From contig JAEDMJ010000005.1 in the NCBI GenBank assembly GCA_016303065.1, positions 6,837 through 70,836 of the forward strand: 64,000 bases of DNA, written 5' to 3'. Below, one piece after another: positions 32,928-41,274 of the stretch. A model generated the notes under the pieces. The model did not search any database. It saw nothing but the letters and a program-made list of their open reading frames with translations, and was not told where the DNA came from. The translations under genes were made by a program, and so were the position numbers. Positions within the stretch are counted from its first letter, which is position 1. Each line of letters starts with the position of its first letter. The DNA comes from Clostridiales bacterium (GTDB lineage: Bacteria; Bacillota; Clostridia; Oscillospirales; QAMX01).

Positions 32928-35123
32928 TCATTCTCCTTTTTCGATCACGCCGTCGGGGAATAGCGTAGAGGGCGCTCCGACGGAGCATATGCAGAGCTCG
33001 TGCATGGCGCGGGAACACGCCACATAGAGAAGGTTGCGGTCACTTTCGCTTTTGTAAAGGGACGAATCCGGTATCACGACGCGGTCGAACTCAAGCCCCT
33101 TTGCCAGGGCAAGGGGCATTGCGACAAGCCCGTGGAAATATGTGTCGCTGTCGGAGCAGACCGGATGAATGTGCGGAAGCTTCGGCTTCAGTTTCCGGCA
33201 GAGCCGCCGGCATTCCCCGGCCGTGCGGCAGAGAAGCGCGGTGGAGGCCCCCTCCCGGTCAAAGCGCCGGAGCTCGGCTTCGATTATGGGAAGGAGGCTG
33301 TTTTCGTCCTTTTCGCAGATAAAGCGAACCGGCGGTCCGTGTCGGTCGAAAACCTCGTATTCGGGGGGATTCAGAAGCACGCTTGCGGATACGGAAGCTA
33401 TTTCGGCGGTGGAACGGTAGCTTTTGCCGAGAAGGCGAACTTCGCTTCGCCGAAAGCCGTAAATGCCGAGTATCTTTTCCGCGCTGTCTGCGCCGAGACC
33501 GCTGTTTATGAGCTGGAGAAGGTCGCCGAGAACCGTGAAGCGGCAGTGGCAGAAAAGCAGCCGGAATATCTCGTGCTGGGCCGGACTGTAATCCTGGACT
33601 TCGTCGATGACGACGTGACGGATCGAAGTCTGGCGGGGGATCGCGCCGAAGCTTGCTTTCAGAAGCAGCAGTCCGACTCCGTCCTCGTAGTAAAGGGGGG
33701 AGCGCCGCATCGCCCGGCCGGCATCGGAGAGAAGCTCTGCGCGGAGGCGGTCGGAGGAAACGAGCTTTTTCGCCGCATACCGGAGAAAGCGGGTGTAGAG
33801 CGCGGGCCAGTCGACGGACAGGCAGCGGGATATTTCGGCGAGCGTGTCCGCTGCGGCTTCGTCAAAGGCGCGGCGCGTTTCGGCGCTTTGGTCGGGGGAG
33901 CCGGAGATGCAGTCAAGCTCCTTTGCAATTGCTTCGCGGTACCGCTTTTTGTGGGGGGCAAGGCGTTCGGTCAGAACGCTTTGAAGATGGGAAAGCCTTG
34001 TCAGAACGTCGGTCCCGCGGTTTTTAAGGAAAAGCGCGCGCATTTCGGCGGCGGACATGATCGTCGCGCCGTTGAAGACTATGTCGGAAAAATCCGGGAT
34101 ATAGTTTGCGGCAAAGCTTCTTGCGAGAAGCGCAAAGTCCATGCTGCCCTTGACGGAGATCCATTCGCGGCGGATACGGGCCGCGCGGGAAGCGTTCCCG
34201 GAGGCGATGAATTCAAGCTGGCTGTACAGCCCCTCGGTTTCAAAACCGCAGAATTTTTTTATCAGGTCGCAGAACGTCGTCTGGGGAACCCCGCTCTCTC
34301 CGAGGGCCGGTATGACCTGGGAGATATAGTCGAGAAAAATATCGTTCGGAGAAAAAATGAGGATGTTCCGGCTTTTGAGCTTGTCGCGGTCGCGGTAGAG
34401 AAGATATGCAATGCGGTGGAGCGCGATGCTTGTCTTTCCGCTTCCGGCGGGCCCGAGCACCACAAGCATATCGTTTTTGGCGTCGCGTATGACGGCGTTC
34501 TGTTCCCGCTGGATCGTGGAGACGATGGTCTTCATGTGGTCCGAACTGTCGGCGGAGAGCGCGTTCATCAGAAGCGTGTCGTCGATCCGGACTTCGCTGT
34601 CAAGCATGAGAAGCAGCTCGCCGTTTTCGATGCGGTACTGGCGAAGAAGCGTGACCTCTCCGGGACAGCTTCCGTCCGGCGATTCAAAAAAAGTGCGTCC
34701 GCGGCCGTTTTCGTAAAAAAGCGACGCCACCGGCGCGCGCCAGTCGCAGACATAGGTCGTGAAGGTCGACTTGTCCATGACCGTTGCCGTGCCGATATAG
34801 GCGGAGAAGGGTTCGCCGGAATCCGGACGGAAGTCGACGCGTCCGAAATAGGGGGAAGAGCGAAGCCTTTTCAGAAGCTCTATATGCGCTTGCGTTTCGT
34901 CCACGTTTTTCTGGGAGGAAATGATCAGGTCGTTTTGGGAAGAAATGTCATACCAGTCCGACTCGGAGCGTATCGTTCCGGGCAGTTCTTCCCACATGTA
35001 CTTCTGGGCTTCGAAAAGGTCGGCGTCGCGGCGCTTTTTGGATTCGCCGAGCTGTTCAAGCTGACTATCGATGATGCCGAGCGTTTTGCGGAGATATTCC
35101 TTTTCGGCCTGTTTTTTGTCCAT
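32928..35123 (-). CDS. helD: HelD-like UvrD/Rep-family helicase
   Basis: A 731-residue superfamily 1 ATPase. The N-terminal coiled-coil arm (about 1-60) and the YIGTATVMDK...DWRAPVASLFYE region (about 105-140) are specific to HelD. This protein inserts into RNA polymerase to release it from stalled complexes. Motif I is VVLGPAGSGKTSIALHRIAY (near 220), motif II VIDEVQDYSPAQHEIF (near 525) and motif III LGDLLQLIN. Motif VI is in YVACSRAMHEL (near 700). AAAGGGGG precedes the ATG. It is co-transcribed with mrnC from a promoter at 35163-35191. Confidence 0.9.
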   Translation of the reverse strand: MDKKQAEKEYLRKTLGIIDSQLEQLGESKKRRDADLFEAQKYMWEELPGTIRSESDWYDISSQNDLIISSQKNVDETQAHIELLKRLRSSPYFGRVDFRPDSGEPFSAYIGTATVMDKSTFTTYVCDWRAPVASLFYENGRGRTFFESPDGSCPGEVTLLRQYRIENGELLLMLDSEVRIDDTLLMNALSADSSDHMKTIVSTIQREQNAVIRDAKNDMLVVLGPAGSGKTSIALHRIAYLLYRDRDKLKSRNILIFSPNDIFLDYISQVIPALGESGVPQTTFCDLIKKFCGFETEGLYSQLEFIASGNASRAARIRREWISVKGSMDFALLARSFAANYIPDFSDIVFNGATIMSAAEMRALFLKNRGTDVLTRLSHLQSVLTERLAPHKKRYREAIAKELDCISGSPDQSAETRRAFDEAAADTLAEISRCLSVDWPALYTRFLRYAAKKLVSSDRLRAELLSDAGRAMRRSPLYYEDGVGLLLLKASFGAIPRQTSIRHVVIDEVQDYSPAQHEIFRLLFCHCRFTVLGDLLQLINSGLGADSAEKILGIYGFRRSEVRLLGKSYRSTAEIASVSASVLLNPPEYEVFDRHGPPVRFICEKDENSLLPIIEAELRRFDREGASTALLCRTAGECRRLCRKLKPKLPHIHPVCSDSDTYFHGLVAMPLALAKGLEFDRVVIPDSSLYKSESDRNLLYVACSRAMHELCICSVGAPSTLFPDGVIEKGE

Positions 35124-35162
35124 TTGGGCAGTTTCCCCCTTTCCGTATTGAATACGGACAAT

Positions 35163-35191
35163 ATTTTACCATATGCGGCCTTATGCCGCAA
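35163..35191 (-). promoter_or_regulatory. helD promoter
   Basis: On the minus strand TTGCGG (35186-35191), 17 bases, TAAAAT (35163-35168). The -35 is back to back with the -35 of the divergent DMT transporter promoter. Confidence 0.55.
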
Positions 35192-35194
35192 GTC

Positions 35195-35223
35195 TTGAAA
35201 TGTGAATTGTATCATGATATAAT
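35195..35223 (+). promoter_or_regulatory. Promoter of the DMT transporter
   Basis: TTGAAA (35195-35200), 17 bases, TATAAT (35218-35223), followed by an unusually long (about 150-base) leader. Confidence 0.75.
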
Positions 35224-35262
35224 ATATACAAGAAAAAGGGATTATTTCCTGACGGATCAAGC

Positions 35263-35360
35263 GGGAAAGATTTTTGACGGCCGTGTCCGCAGGCCTGCGC
35301 GCAGGCCTGAGGTTTTTTCTTTCCCTTTGTTTTTCCCGCCTGACGGCGGTTTTTATTTTT
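35263..35360 (+). promoter_or_regulatory. Structured leader with two terminator-like hairpins
   Basis: AGGCCTGCGCGCAGGCCT (35291-35308) is a perfect stem followed by GAGGTTTTTTCT, and CCGCC-TGAC-GGCGG (35336-35349) is followed by TTTTTATTTTT. GGGAAAGA (about 35263-35270) can pair with TCTTTCCC (about 35317-35324) around the first stem. Both lie between a promoter and the transporter start, which suggests transcription attenuation or an unrecognised riboswitch. I could not match a known class. Confidence 0.5.
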
Positions 35361-35382
35361 GTCGGAACAGGGTATATGAGTC

Positions 35383-36297
35383 ATGAAAAAGAAATCGGTA
35401 CTTGCCGTTGCGGCGATAATCGCTACGACAATAATTTGGGGCGCAAACTTCGTCATTCTCCAGATCGCTTCCGGCGCCGGGGTTCCGGCGGGGGCGATGG
35501 TTACGATCCGTTTCGGCCTGGCGGCGCTGGCGGTCGGGCTGATCTTCCGTAAGCGTCTGAAAAAATTTACGGGAAAAGAGCTTTTTCAGGGCACGCTTGC
35601 CGGTTTTTTCATGATCGCCGCTTTTTATCTCCAGACCCTCGGCGCAGAATATACTTCCGCGGCAAACAACGGGTTCATAACCCAGCTCAACGCGGTTCTC
35701 GTGCCCTTTGCCGCCTGGATTATGACCGGAAAACGGCCGAGATGGAACGTGTACCCGGCGCTTTTGATGTGCGTCTGCGGGGTTTTTGCGGTCACATACT
35801 GGGAAGCGGGGGCAAGCTTCGGCCCGGGAGATATCCTGACGGCTGCCTGCGCGGTGTTTTTCGGACTTCACATGGCGTATTTGGGCAAGATCGCGGGAAC
35901 GATGGACTATATGAAGCTCGTGTTTTTACAGCTTGCGTCGTCTTTTGTCTTCACGGTGCCGATCTTTCTGGCAAGGGATATGTGGCTTTTGGGCGGTGTT
36001 GACTGGGCAAAGGGACTTCCTGCGGTGCTGTACCTTGCGATTATGGCGACGCTGGTGTGCTACCTGCTCCAGACCTGGGCCATAAGGTACGTCAATTCAG
36101 GCACGACGGCGATACTGACGGCAAGCGAGGGCGTTTGGTGCGGGATCTTTTCGGTGCTTTTCGGTTTCAACTCCTTCTCCTGGGGATATGTTGTCGGCGG
36201 TCTTTTGATATTTTTGTCCGCGGCGGTCGGGGAATGGAAGCCCGGAATGTTCAGAAAAAAAGGCAAAAACGTGTCTGACAAGCTTGAAAGCGATTGA
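35383..36297 (+). CDS. DMT-superfamily (EamA) transporter
   Basis: A 304-residue inner-membrane transporter made of two EamA repeats, about ten transmembrane helices. The first helix contains TTIIWGANFVILQIA; the second repeat begins near residue 150 (GDILTAACAVFFGLHMAYLG). The end of the membrane region has SEGVWCGIFSVLFGF. Family members export amino acids, nucleosides or toxic metabolites. The substrate is unknown. The long structured leader suggests the gene is controlled by a metabolite or by translation of the leader. Confidence 0.88.
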   Translation: MKKKSVLAVAAIIATTIIWGANFVILQIASGAGVPAGAMVTIRFGLAALAVGLIFRKRLKKFTGKELFQGTLAGFFMIAAFYLQTLGAEYTSAANNGFITQLNAVLVPFAAWIMTGKRPRWNVYPALLMCVCGVFAVTYWEAGASFGPGDILTAACAVFFGLHMAYLGKIAGTMDYMKLVFLQLASSFVFTVPIFLARDMWLLGGVDWAKGLPAVLYLAIMATLVCYLLQTWAIRYVNSGTTAILTASEGVWCGIFSVLFGFNSFSWGYVVGGLLIFLSAAVGEWKPGMFRKKGKNVSDKLESD

Positions 36298-36322
36298 CAC
36301 GGACCGATTGCTGGGTTATAAT
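36294..36322 (+). promoter_or_regulatory. Promoter of the SPFH/zinc-ribbon cluster
   Basis: TTGACA (36294-36299) overlapping the stop of the previous gene, 17 bases, TATAAT (36317-36322): a perfect consensus. Confidence 0.85.
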
Positions 36323-36377
36323 TTAATTTGATGGATGCATTCTGCGTTCGTTTGGATTTTGAAAGGAGATCTTTTTT

Positions 36378-37775
36378 ATGGGACTTATAAGAGCTGCGGC
36401 CGCCGCGGTCGGCGGAACAGTTTCCGATCAGTGGAGAGAGTACTTCTACTGTGAATCTCTCAGCGCGGATACCCTTGCCGCAAAGGGGCAGAAACGCGTG
36501 TCGGGACGCTCATCCAACACGAAAGGCGGAGACAATATTATTTCCAACGGTTCCGTGATCGCCGTTGCGGACGGTCAGTGCATGATGATCGTCGAGCAGG
36601 GCAAGGTTGTTGAGGTCTGCGCGGAGCCGGGAGAGTTCAAGTGGGATTCTTCGACCGAGCCCAGCATTTTCTGCGGAAAACTCGGAAAAAGCATTTTGAA
36701 CACTTTCAAAACCATCGGCCGCCGTTTTTCCTTCGGAGGAGACACGGCAAAGGATCAGCGCGTTTATTATTTCAATACGAAAGAAATCGTCGAGAACAAA
36801 TACGGGACGGCAAACCCCGTGCCTTTCCGCGTCGTCGACAGAAACATCGGTCTTGACATCGACATTTCCGTCAGATGCAACGGACTTTATTCCTATAAGA
36901 TCGTGGACCCCCTGCTTTTCTATACAAACGTCTGCGGAAACTTTGCCGACACATACGAGCGAAGCGAGATCGACGGAATGCTCAAGGCAGAGCTGCTGAC
37001 GGCGCTTCAGCCGGCCTTTGCAAAGCTTTCCGAAATGGGTATCAGATACAGCGCTTTGCCGGGGCACACTATGGAGATTGCCGACGCGCTCAACGAGGTT
37101 CTGAGTTCGAAGTGGGCGGATCTGCGCGGACTGCGCGTTGCGTCCTTTGCGATTAACTCCGTCACGGCCTCGAAAGAGGACGAAGAGCTTATCAAACAGG
37201 CCCAGCGCACCGCCATGCTCCGCGACCCCGGAATGGCAGGCGCAACGCTTGTCGGCGCTCAGGCGGAGGCCATGAAGGCTGCCGCGGCGAACGAAGGCGG
37301 CGCGATGCTCGGCTTCATGGGAATGAACGCCGCGGTTTCGGCCGGCGGAGCGGGCGCCCAGAACTTTTTTGCAATGAGCCAGCAGCAGGCAGCGCAGCAG
37401 CAGGCGCAGAGACCGGCTGCGGACGGGTGGAGCTGTTCGTGCGGCGCGAAAAACACGGGAAAGTTCTGTGCCGAATGCGGCGCCCCGCGCCCCGCGCCGG
37501 TTTCCGGAGAGGGAAGCTGGGTCTGTTCGTGCGGAACAAAAAACAGCGGGAAATTCTGCCTTGAGTGCGGAAGCCCCAGACCGGCTTCCGACGAATGGGT
37601 GTGCTCCTGCGGAAAACGTACAAAGGGCAGGTTTTGTCCCGAGTGCGGAAGTCCGAGACCCTCGGCGGTGAAGAGACGCTGCGGAAAGTGCGGCTGGGAA
37701 CCGGAGGATCAGGCGCATCCGCCGAAATTCTGCCCCGAGTGCGGAGATATATTTGACGACAACGATATCATATAA
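36378..37775 (+). CDS. SPFH-domain protein with four zinc ribbons, YdjI-like
   Basis: A 465-residue protein. After a short N-terminus, the SPFH/virion-core domain occupies about residues 20-300. Conserved stretches are VADGQCMMIVEQGKVVEVC and VVDRNIGLDIDISVRCNGLYSYKI, and a hydrophobic Ala/Gly/Met patch follows near 300-330. The C-terminal 120 residues carry four four-cysteine ribbons: CSCGAKNTGKFCAECG, CSCGTKNSGKFCLECG, CSCGKRTKGRFCPECG and CGKCG...CPECG. The SPFH part matches Bacillus YdjI, which helps recruit the phage-shock protein PspA to the membrane. GAAAGGAG precedes the ATG. The two following genes match YdjG and YdjH. Confidence 0.82.
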   Translation: MGLIRAAAAAVGGTVSDQWREYFYCESLSADTLAAKGQKRVSGRSSNTKGGDNIISNGSVIAVADGQCMMIVEQGKVVEVCAEPGEFKWDSSTEPSIFCGKLGKSILNTFKTIGRRFSFGGDTAKDQRVYYFNTKEIVENKYGTANPVPFRVVDRNIGLDIDISVRCNGLYSYKIVDPLLFYTNVCGNFADTYERSEIDGMLKAELLTALQPAFAKLSEMGIRYSALPGHTMEIADALNEVLSSKWADLRGLRVASFAINSVTASKEDEELIKQAQRTAMLRDPGMAGATLVGAQAEAMKAAAANEGGAMLGFMGMNAAVSAGGAGAQNFFAMSQQQAAQQQAQRPAADGWSCSCGAKNTGKFCAECGAPRPAPVSGEGSWVCSCGTKNSGKFCLECGSPRPASDEWVCSCGKRTKGRFCPECGSPRPSAVKRRCGKCGWEPEDQAHPPKFCPECGDIFDDNDII

Positions 37776-37807
37776 ATAGAAAATTTTCACCGAAAGGGGA
37801 AGATTAA

Positions 37808-38887
37808 ATGGGCGAGGCGCAGGAATATAAATGCCCTGCCTGCGGGGGCGGTCTTGTCTACGGCGCGAATTCGGGGGACATGGTCTGCGAATTCTGCGAC
37901 AGCCATTTTACGCTCCAGCAGCTTGAGGACATAAAATCCGCGGAAGAGGAAGCGGCTTCGGCGGAGAATTCAATCGGATGGGACGAATACCGGCAGACGG
38001 AGGAGAGCGGCGATTTTGCCGCGCTGATCTGTCCCTCCTGCGGAGCGGAGATCGTCACGGACGAGACGACTGCGGCGACGGAGTGCGTTTACTGCGGAAA
38101 TCCCGCGGTGATACGCAAAAAGCTCAGCGGAATATTCAAGCCGGACTGGGTGATACCGTTCAAAACGACGAAAAAGCAGGCGGTGGACGCGCTTAAAAAG
38201 CTTTACAGGGGCAAAAAGCTTCTGCCGGATGCTTTTACCCAGGACAACCGGGTCGAAAAGGTTGCGGGGATGTATGTCCCGTACTGGCTGTACGACTGCG
38301 ACGCAAGCGCGCATATGACCTACAACGCGTCGAGAGTATCCGTTTACAGCGACGCAAAGTTCAACTATACGCGCACGGACAAATATCTCATAACCCGCTC
38401 GGGAAACGCCCGATTCAGCAGAATCCCCGTGGACGGGTCGACAAAGCTTGACAACAGGTATACTGAAGCCATCGAGCCCTACGACTATTCTGAGCTTGTG
38501 GATTTTCGGGATATGTATCTTTCGGGGTACATGGCCGACAGGTACGACGTTGAGGCAAAGGACTGCAATCCCCGGGCGGATGAGCGCGTGCGTCAGAGCA
38601 TGGCGGATGAGTTTGCGCGGACGATACAGGGCTATTCTTCGGTGACGCTCAAATCCGCAAACGTCAGCAACTCAAACGGAAAGGTGCACTATGCGCTTAT
38701 GCCGGTTTGGATGCTGAACACAAAGTACAAAGATAAAACCTACACCTTTGCAATGAACGGACAGACCGGAAAAATGATCGGCGAGCTCCCGGTCGACAGG
38801 GGCAAGGCCTTCAAACAGTTCCTCCTCTGGGGCGGAATATGCTCTTTGGCCGCATCGGCGGCTGCGCTTCTTACGATGCTGATATAG
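37808..38887 (+). CDS. Zinc-ribbon membrane protein, YdjG-like
   Basis: A 359-residue protein with two N-terminal zinc ribbons (CPACGG...CEFCDSHF at 9-36 and CPSCGAEIVTDE...ECVYCGN at 76-100). A long conserved domain follows, with VIPFKTTKKQAVDALKKLYRGKKLLPDAF and VAGMYVPYWLYDCDASAHM. A C-terminal transmembrane helix (LLWGGICSLAASAAALLTML) ends the protein. Relatives are often mislabelled as PriA helicase-like because of the ribbons. It is the second gene of a three-gene group and starts 32 bases after the SPFH gene. Confidence 0.78.
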   Translation: MGEAQEYKCPACGGGLVYGANSGDMVCEFCDSHFTLQQLEDIKSAEEEAASAENSIGWDEYRQTEESGDFAALICPSCGAEIVTDETTAATECVYCGNPAVIRKKLSGIFKPDWVIPFKTTKKQAVDALKKLYRGKKLLPDAFTQDNRVEKVAGMYVPYWLYDCDASAHMTYNASRVSVYSDAKFNYTRTDKYLITRSGNARFSRIPVDGSTKLDNRYTEAIEPYDYSELVDFRDMYLSGYMADRYDVEAKDCNPRADERVRQSMADEFARTIQGYSSVTLKSANVSNSNGKVHYALMPVWMLNTKYKDKTYTFAMNGQTGKMIGELPVDRGKAFKQFLLWGGICSLAASAAALLTMLI

Positions 38888-38905
38888 AGGGAGGGGCAGA
38901 GAACC

Positions 38906-39742
38906 GTGAAAAAAACAGTGTGCATACTGCTTTTGGCAGCCGTGTTGCTTTCAATGGGAGGAGCCGCGTCGGCGCTTTTTGAGCGCGCAAATGTGCGGGT
39001 GCTTGACAGAGTGCTGGACGGGGCGGAGCTTCTTTCGGACGAGGAGGAGGCGGACCTTGAAACATACATATCAAAAGTTTCGGAAAAGTACAATTTTGAC
39101 ATTCTCGTTCTGACGGTAAACAGCGATGTCGGGGACATCGAGGTCTGGTCCGAGGGAATATACGATCTGGACGGCTACGGTTACGGCCTCGGAAACGACG
39201 GAATACTCCTTGTCTTCAGCATGTATACCTCCGAGTGGCTGATATCCGCCACCGGGTACGGAGAGACTGCTTTCACCGATTACGGCCGAAACCGCATCGG
39301 AGACATCGTTGCGGACGATCTGGCCCGCGGGGATTACGAAAAGGCCTTTGACCGTTTTGTCGGTCTTTCGGAAAAATTTCTCAGGCAGGCCGCAAAGGGT
39401 TCGCCCTTTGACTACGGCAACAGATACCGCACCTTTTCGGACTATGCCGTCAGGATCGTCATCGGCGTTGCGGTGGGCTGCATTATGGGTGCGCTGATAG
39501 TCGCCGGGCAGAAAAAAGGCATGAATACCGCCCTGTTCCGCCGGAATGCAACAAGCTATATGGACGAGGGCTCCCTTGTTCTGACGGGGGGGCGGGACGT
39601 GTTCCTGACGAGCATCGTAACCAAAACTCCGAAAGCTCCGCCTCCCCAGCAGAGGGGAAGCGGCGGCGGTTCTTCGGGAGGCGGAGGAGGTCACACAGCT
39701 CCCTCCGGAGGCCACCACGCAAGCTCGCGCGGGAAAATCTGA
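38906..39742 (+). CDS. TPM-domain membrane protein, YdjH/YgcG-like
   Basis: A 278-residue exported protein. The signal peptide is residues 1-22 (ends GGAASA). The TPM domain (about 30-170) contains DGAELLSDEEEADLETYI and the typical GNDGILLVFSM...WLISATGYGE. One transmembrane helix (about 185-205) and a cytoplasmic tail end in a Gly/Ser/His-rich segment with SGGGGG, as in YgcG-type proteins. It starts at GTG 38906 with GAGGGAG upstream, 18 bases after the YdjG-like gene, and completes a YdjI-YdjG-YdjH-like operon. Confidence 0.82.
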   Translation: MKKTVCILLLAAVLLSMGGAASALFERANVRVLDRVLDGAELLSDEEEADLETYISKVSEKYNFDILVLTVNSDVGDIEVWSEGIYDLDGYGYGLGNDGILLVFSMYTSEWLISATGYGETAFTDYGRNRIGDIVADDLARGDYEKAFDRFVGLSEKFLRQAAKGSPFDYGNRYRTFSDYAVRIVIGVAVGCIMGALIVAGQKKGMNTALFRRNATSYMDEGSLVLTGGRDVFLTSIVTKTPKAPPPQQRGSGGGSSGGGGGHTAPSGGHHASSRGKI

Positions 39743-39763
39743 ATTCAAAAAAACAGAGGGACT

Positions 39764-39804
39764 AAAAAGCTCTGCGCCGTGAATTCTCGGCGCAGAGCTT
39801 TTTT
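39764..39804. terminator. Terminator of the SPFH cluster
   Basis: AAAAAGCTCTGCGCCG pairs with CGGCGCAGAGCTTTTTT over an 8-base loop. The core GCTCTGCGCCG recurs in the dinB/cysS terminator at 30131-30187. Confidence 0.92.
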
Positions 39805-39895
39805 GCCGGCGCAAGCCTATATTTTCAAAGCGTTTCATAGATATAATATGTATTTAACGCTCCGGATCCCGGGATTAAGGGGAGGGGAAAAACAT

Positions 39896-41257
39896 ATGTC
39901 CGTGTTTTTTGAGGCCGCCGAAAAGCTTGCCGGCGCTTTTTGGGGGCTTCCGGCTCTTGTGCTTTTTGTCGGGGGAGGGCTCTATGCTTCGGTGAGACTG
40001 AAATTCGTGCAGTTTCGCTGTCTTGGACGCGCCTTTCGTGAAACTCTGAAGGGTTCGGAAAAAAGCGCCGAAGGCCCGACGCCGATTGAAGCGCTGGCGG
40101 CTTCGCTTGGGGCGGTGATGGGGCCGGGAAACATCGTCGGAGTGAGCTCGGCGATACTTCTCGGCGGAGCGGGCGCGGTGTTTTGGATGTGGGTGTCGGC
40201 ATGGCTCGGAATGGCGCTGAGATTTGCCGAGAGCTTTCTCGCCGTAAAATACCGCGTCGAAAAAAACGGAGAGCGGCGGGGCGGGGCGATGTACATCTTC
40301 AGGGCAAAAAAAATGCCGGCGATGGCGGCGGCGTTTGCCGGAGCGGGGATCATTGTGTCGCTTACGATGGCCGACGCGGTTCCGGCCTCCGCTCTCGGAA
40401 ACGCGCTTGCCGGAGCGTGGAACATTCCTCCCGCCGTCACCGGCGCGGTGATGGCGGCTTTTACGGCGGCGGTGGTGTTCGGAGGCGCGAAGCGCATTAC
40501 CGGTGCGGCCCAGATAACCGTTCCGGTGCTCTGCGTTTTCTATGCGCTTCTGACAGGCGCGGCAATTGTCTGCCGTCCCGCAAAAGCCGTATCGGCCCTG
40601 GCGGAGATATTTTCAGAGGCTTTTTCCCTTCGCGCCGGAGCCGGAGGACTTTTGGGCGGCGCGCTGAGGCACGGGCTTTCAAAGGGCGTTTTTTCGCACG
40701 AGGCGGGCATGGGCACTGATCCGCTTTTGGCCGCGTCGACAAGCGAAAACGATGCGTACCGTCAGGCGCTCGTGTCAATGACGGGGCCTTTCCTTGACAC
40801 TGTTGTGTTCTGCAGCTTTACGGCGATTGCGGTGCTTACGGCGCAGAATGCCGGGAACGACCCCGCCTCAATGGCGCGAACGGCTTTTTCGGAGTTTTTT
40901 CCGGGGTTCGGGGGATGGGCGTCGGATGTGACCCTGACGCTTTTGGTGCTGGCAACGCTTTCCTCGTGGGCTTTTTACGGGGAGGTCTGTGTAAAATATT
41001 TCAGCGACAGGAAATTATTTGTAAACCTCTACCGCGGGTTATACTGCGCCGTTCCGCTGATTTCGGCGGGAGCGGATCTTTCAAAGCTGCTTGTGATAGG
41101 CGATCTGACGACTGCAATCATGGCGGTGCCCAATGTGATTTTGTGTATTTTGTTGATATGTGAAGTAAAAACCGCCGAAGAAAGGCGATTAATCGGTACA
41201 TCTTCCGTTGACAAAATGCGCGGAAAAAGGTATCATAATTATACTGAAAAATTATGA
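39896..41257 (+). CDS. Sodium:alanine symporter (AGCS family)
   Basis: A 453-residue transporter with about ten to eleven transmembrane helices. The family signature region GPGNIVGVSSAILLGGAGAVFWMWV (read in parts near residue 75-100) and HGLSKGVFSHEAGMGTDPLL near 255 identify the AGCS group, which imports alanine or glycine with sodium. ATG 39896 is chosen for the GGGGAGGGG site 5-9 bases upstream; 39 further codons are open without a site. Its last codons carry the promoter of the next gene. Confidence 0.92.
   Translation: MSVFFEAAEKLAGAFWGLPALVLFVGGGLYASVRLKFVQFRCLGRAFRETLKGSEKSAEGPTPIEALAASLGAVMGPGNIVGVSSAILLGGAGAVFWMWVSAWLGMALRFAESFLAVKYRVEKNGERRGGAMYIFRAKKMPAMAAAFAGAGIIVSLTMADAVPASALGNALAGAWNIPPAVTGAVMAAFTAAVVFGGAKRITGAAQITVPVLCVFYALLTGAAIVCRPAKAVSALAEIFSEAFSLRAGAGGLLGGALRHGLSKGVFSHEAGMGTDPLLAASTSENDAYRQALVSMTGPFLDTVVFCSFTAIAVLTAQNAGNDPASMARTAFSEFFPGFGGWASDVTLTLLVLATLSSWAFYGEVCVKYFSDRKLFVNLYRGLYCAVPLISAGADLSKLLVIGDLTTAIMAVPNVILCILLICEVKTAEERRLIGTSSVDKMRGKRYHNYTEKL
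41208..41236 (+). promoter_or_regulatory. Promoter inside the AGCS 3' end
   Basis: TTGACA (41208-41213), 17 bases, TATCAT (41231-41236), giving the decarboxylase gene its own start point. Confidence 0.65.
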
Positions 41258-41274
41258 GTATTACGGAGCAGCCC

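Noticed and set aside
33000..35198. 732-codon plus-strand open frame opposite helD
   Set aside because: It mirrors the HelD gene exactly in extent, has low-complexity Arg/Gly/Ala-rich sequence with no domain, and no ribosome site. Long antisense frames are common in GC-rich coding DNA.
35263..35360. Guanidine-II (mini-ykkC) riboswitch before the DMT transporter
   Set aside because: The two hairpins do not both present the ACGR-type loops on matching stems required for that class; left as an unassigned leader.
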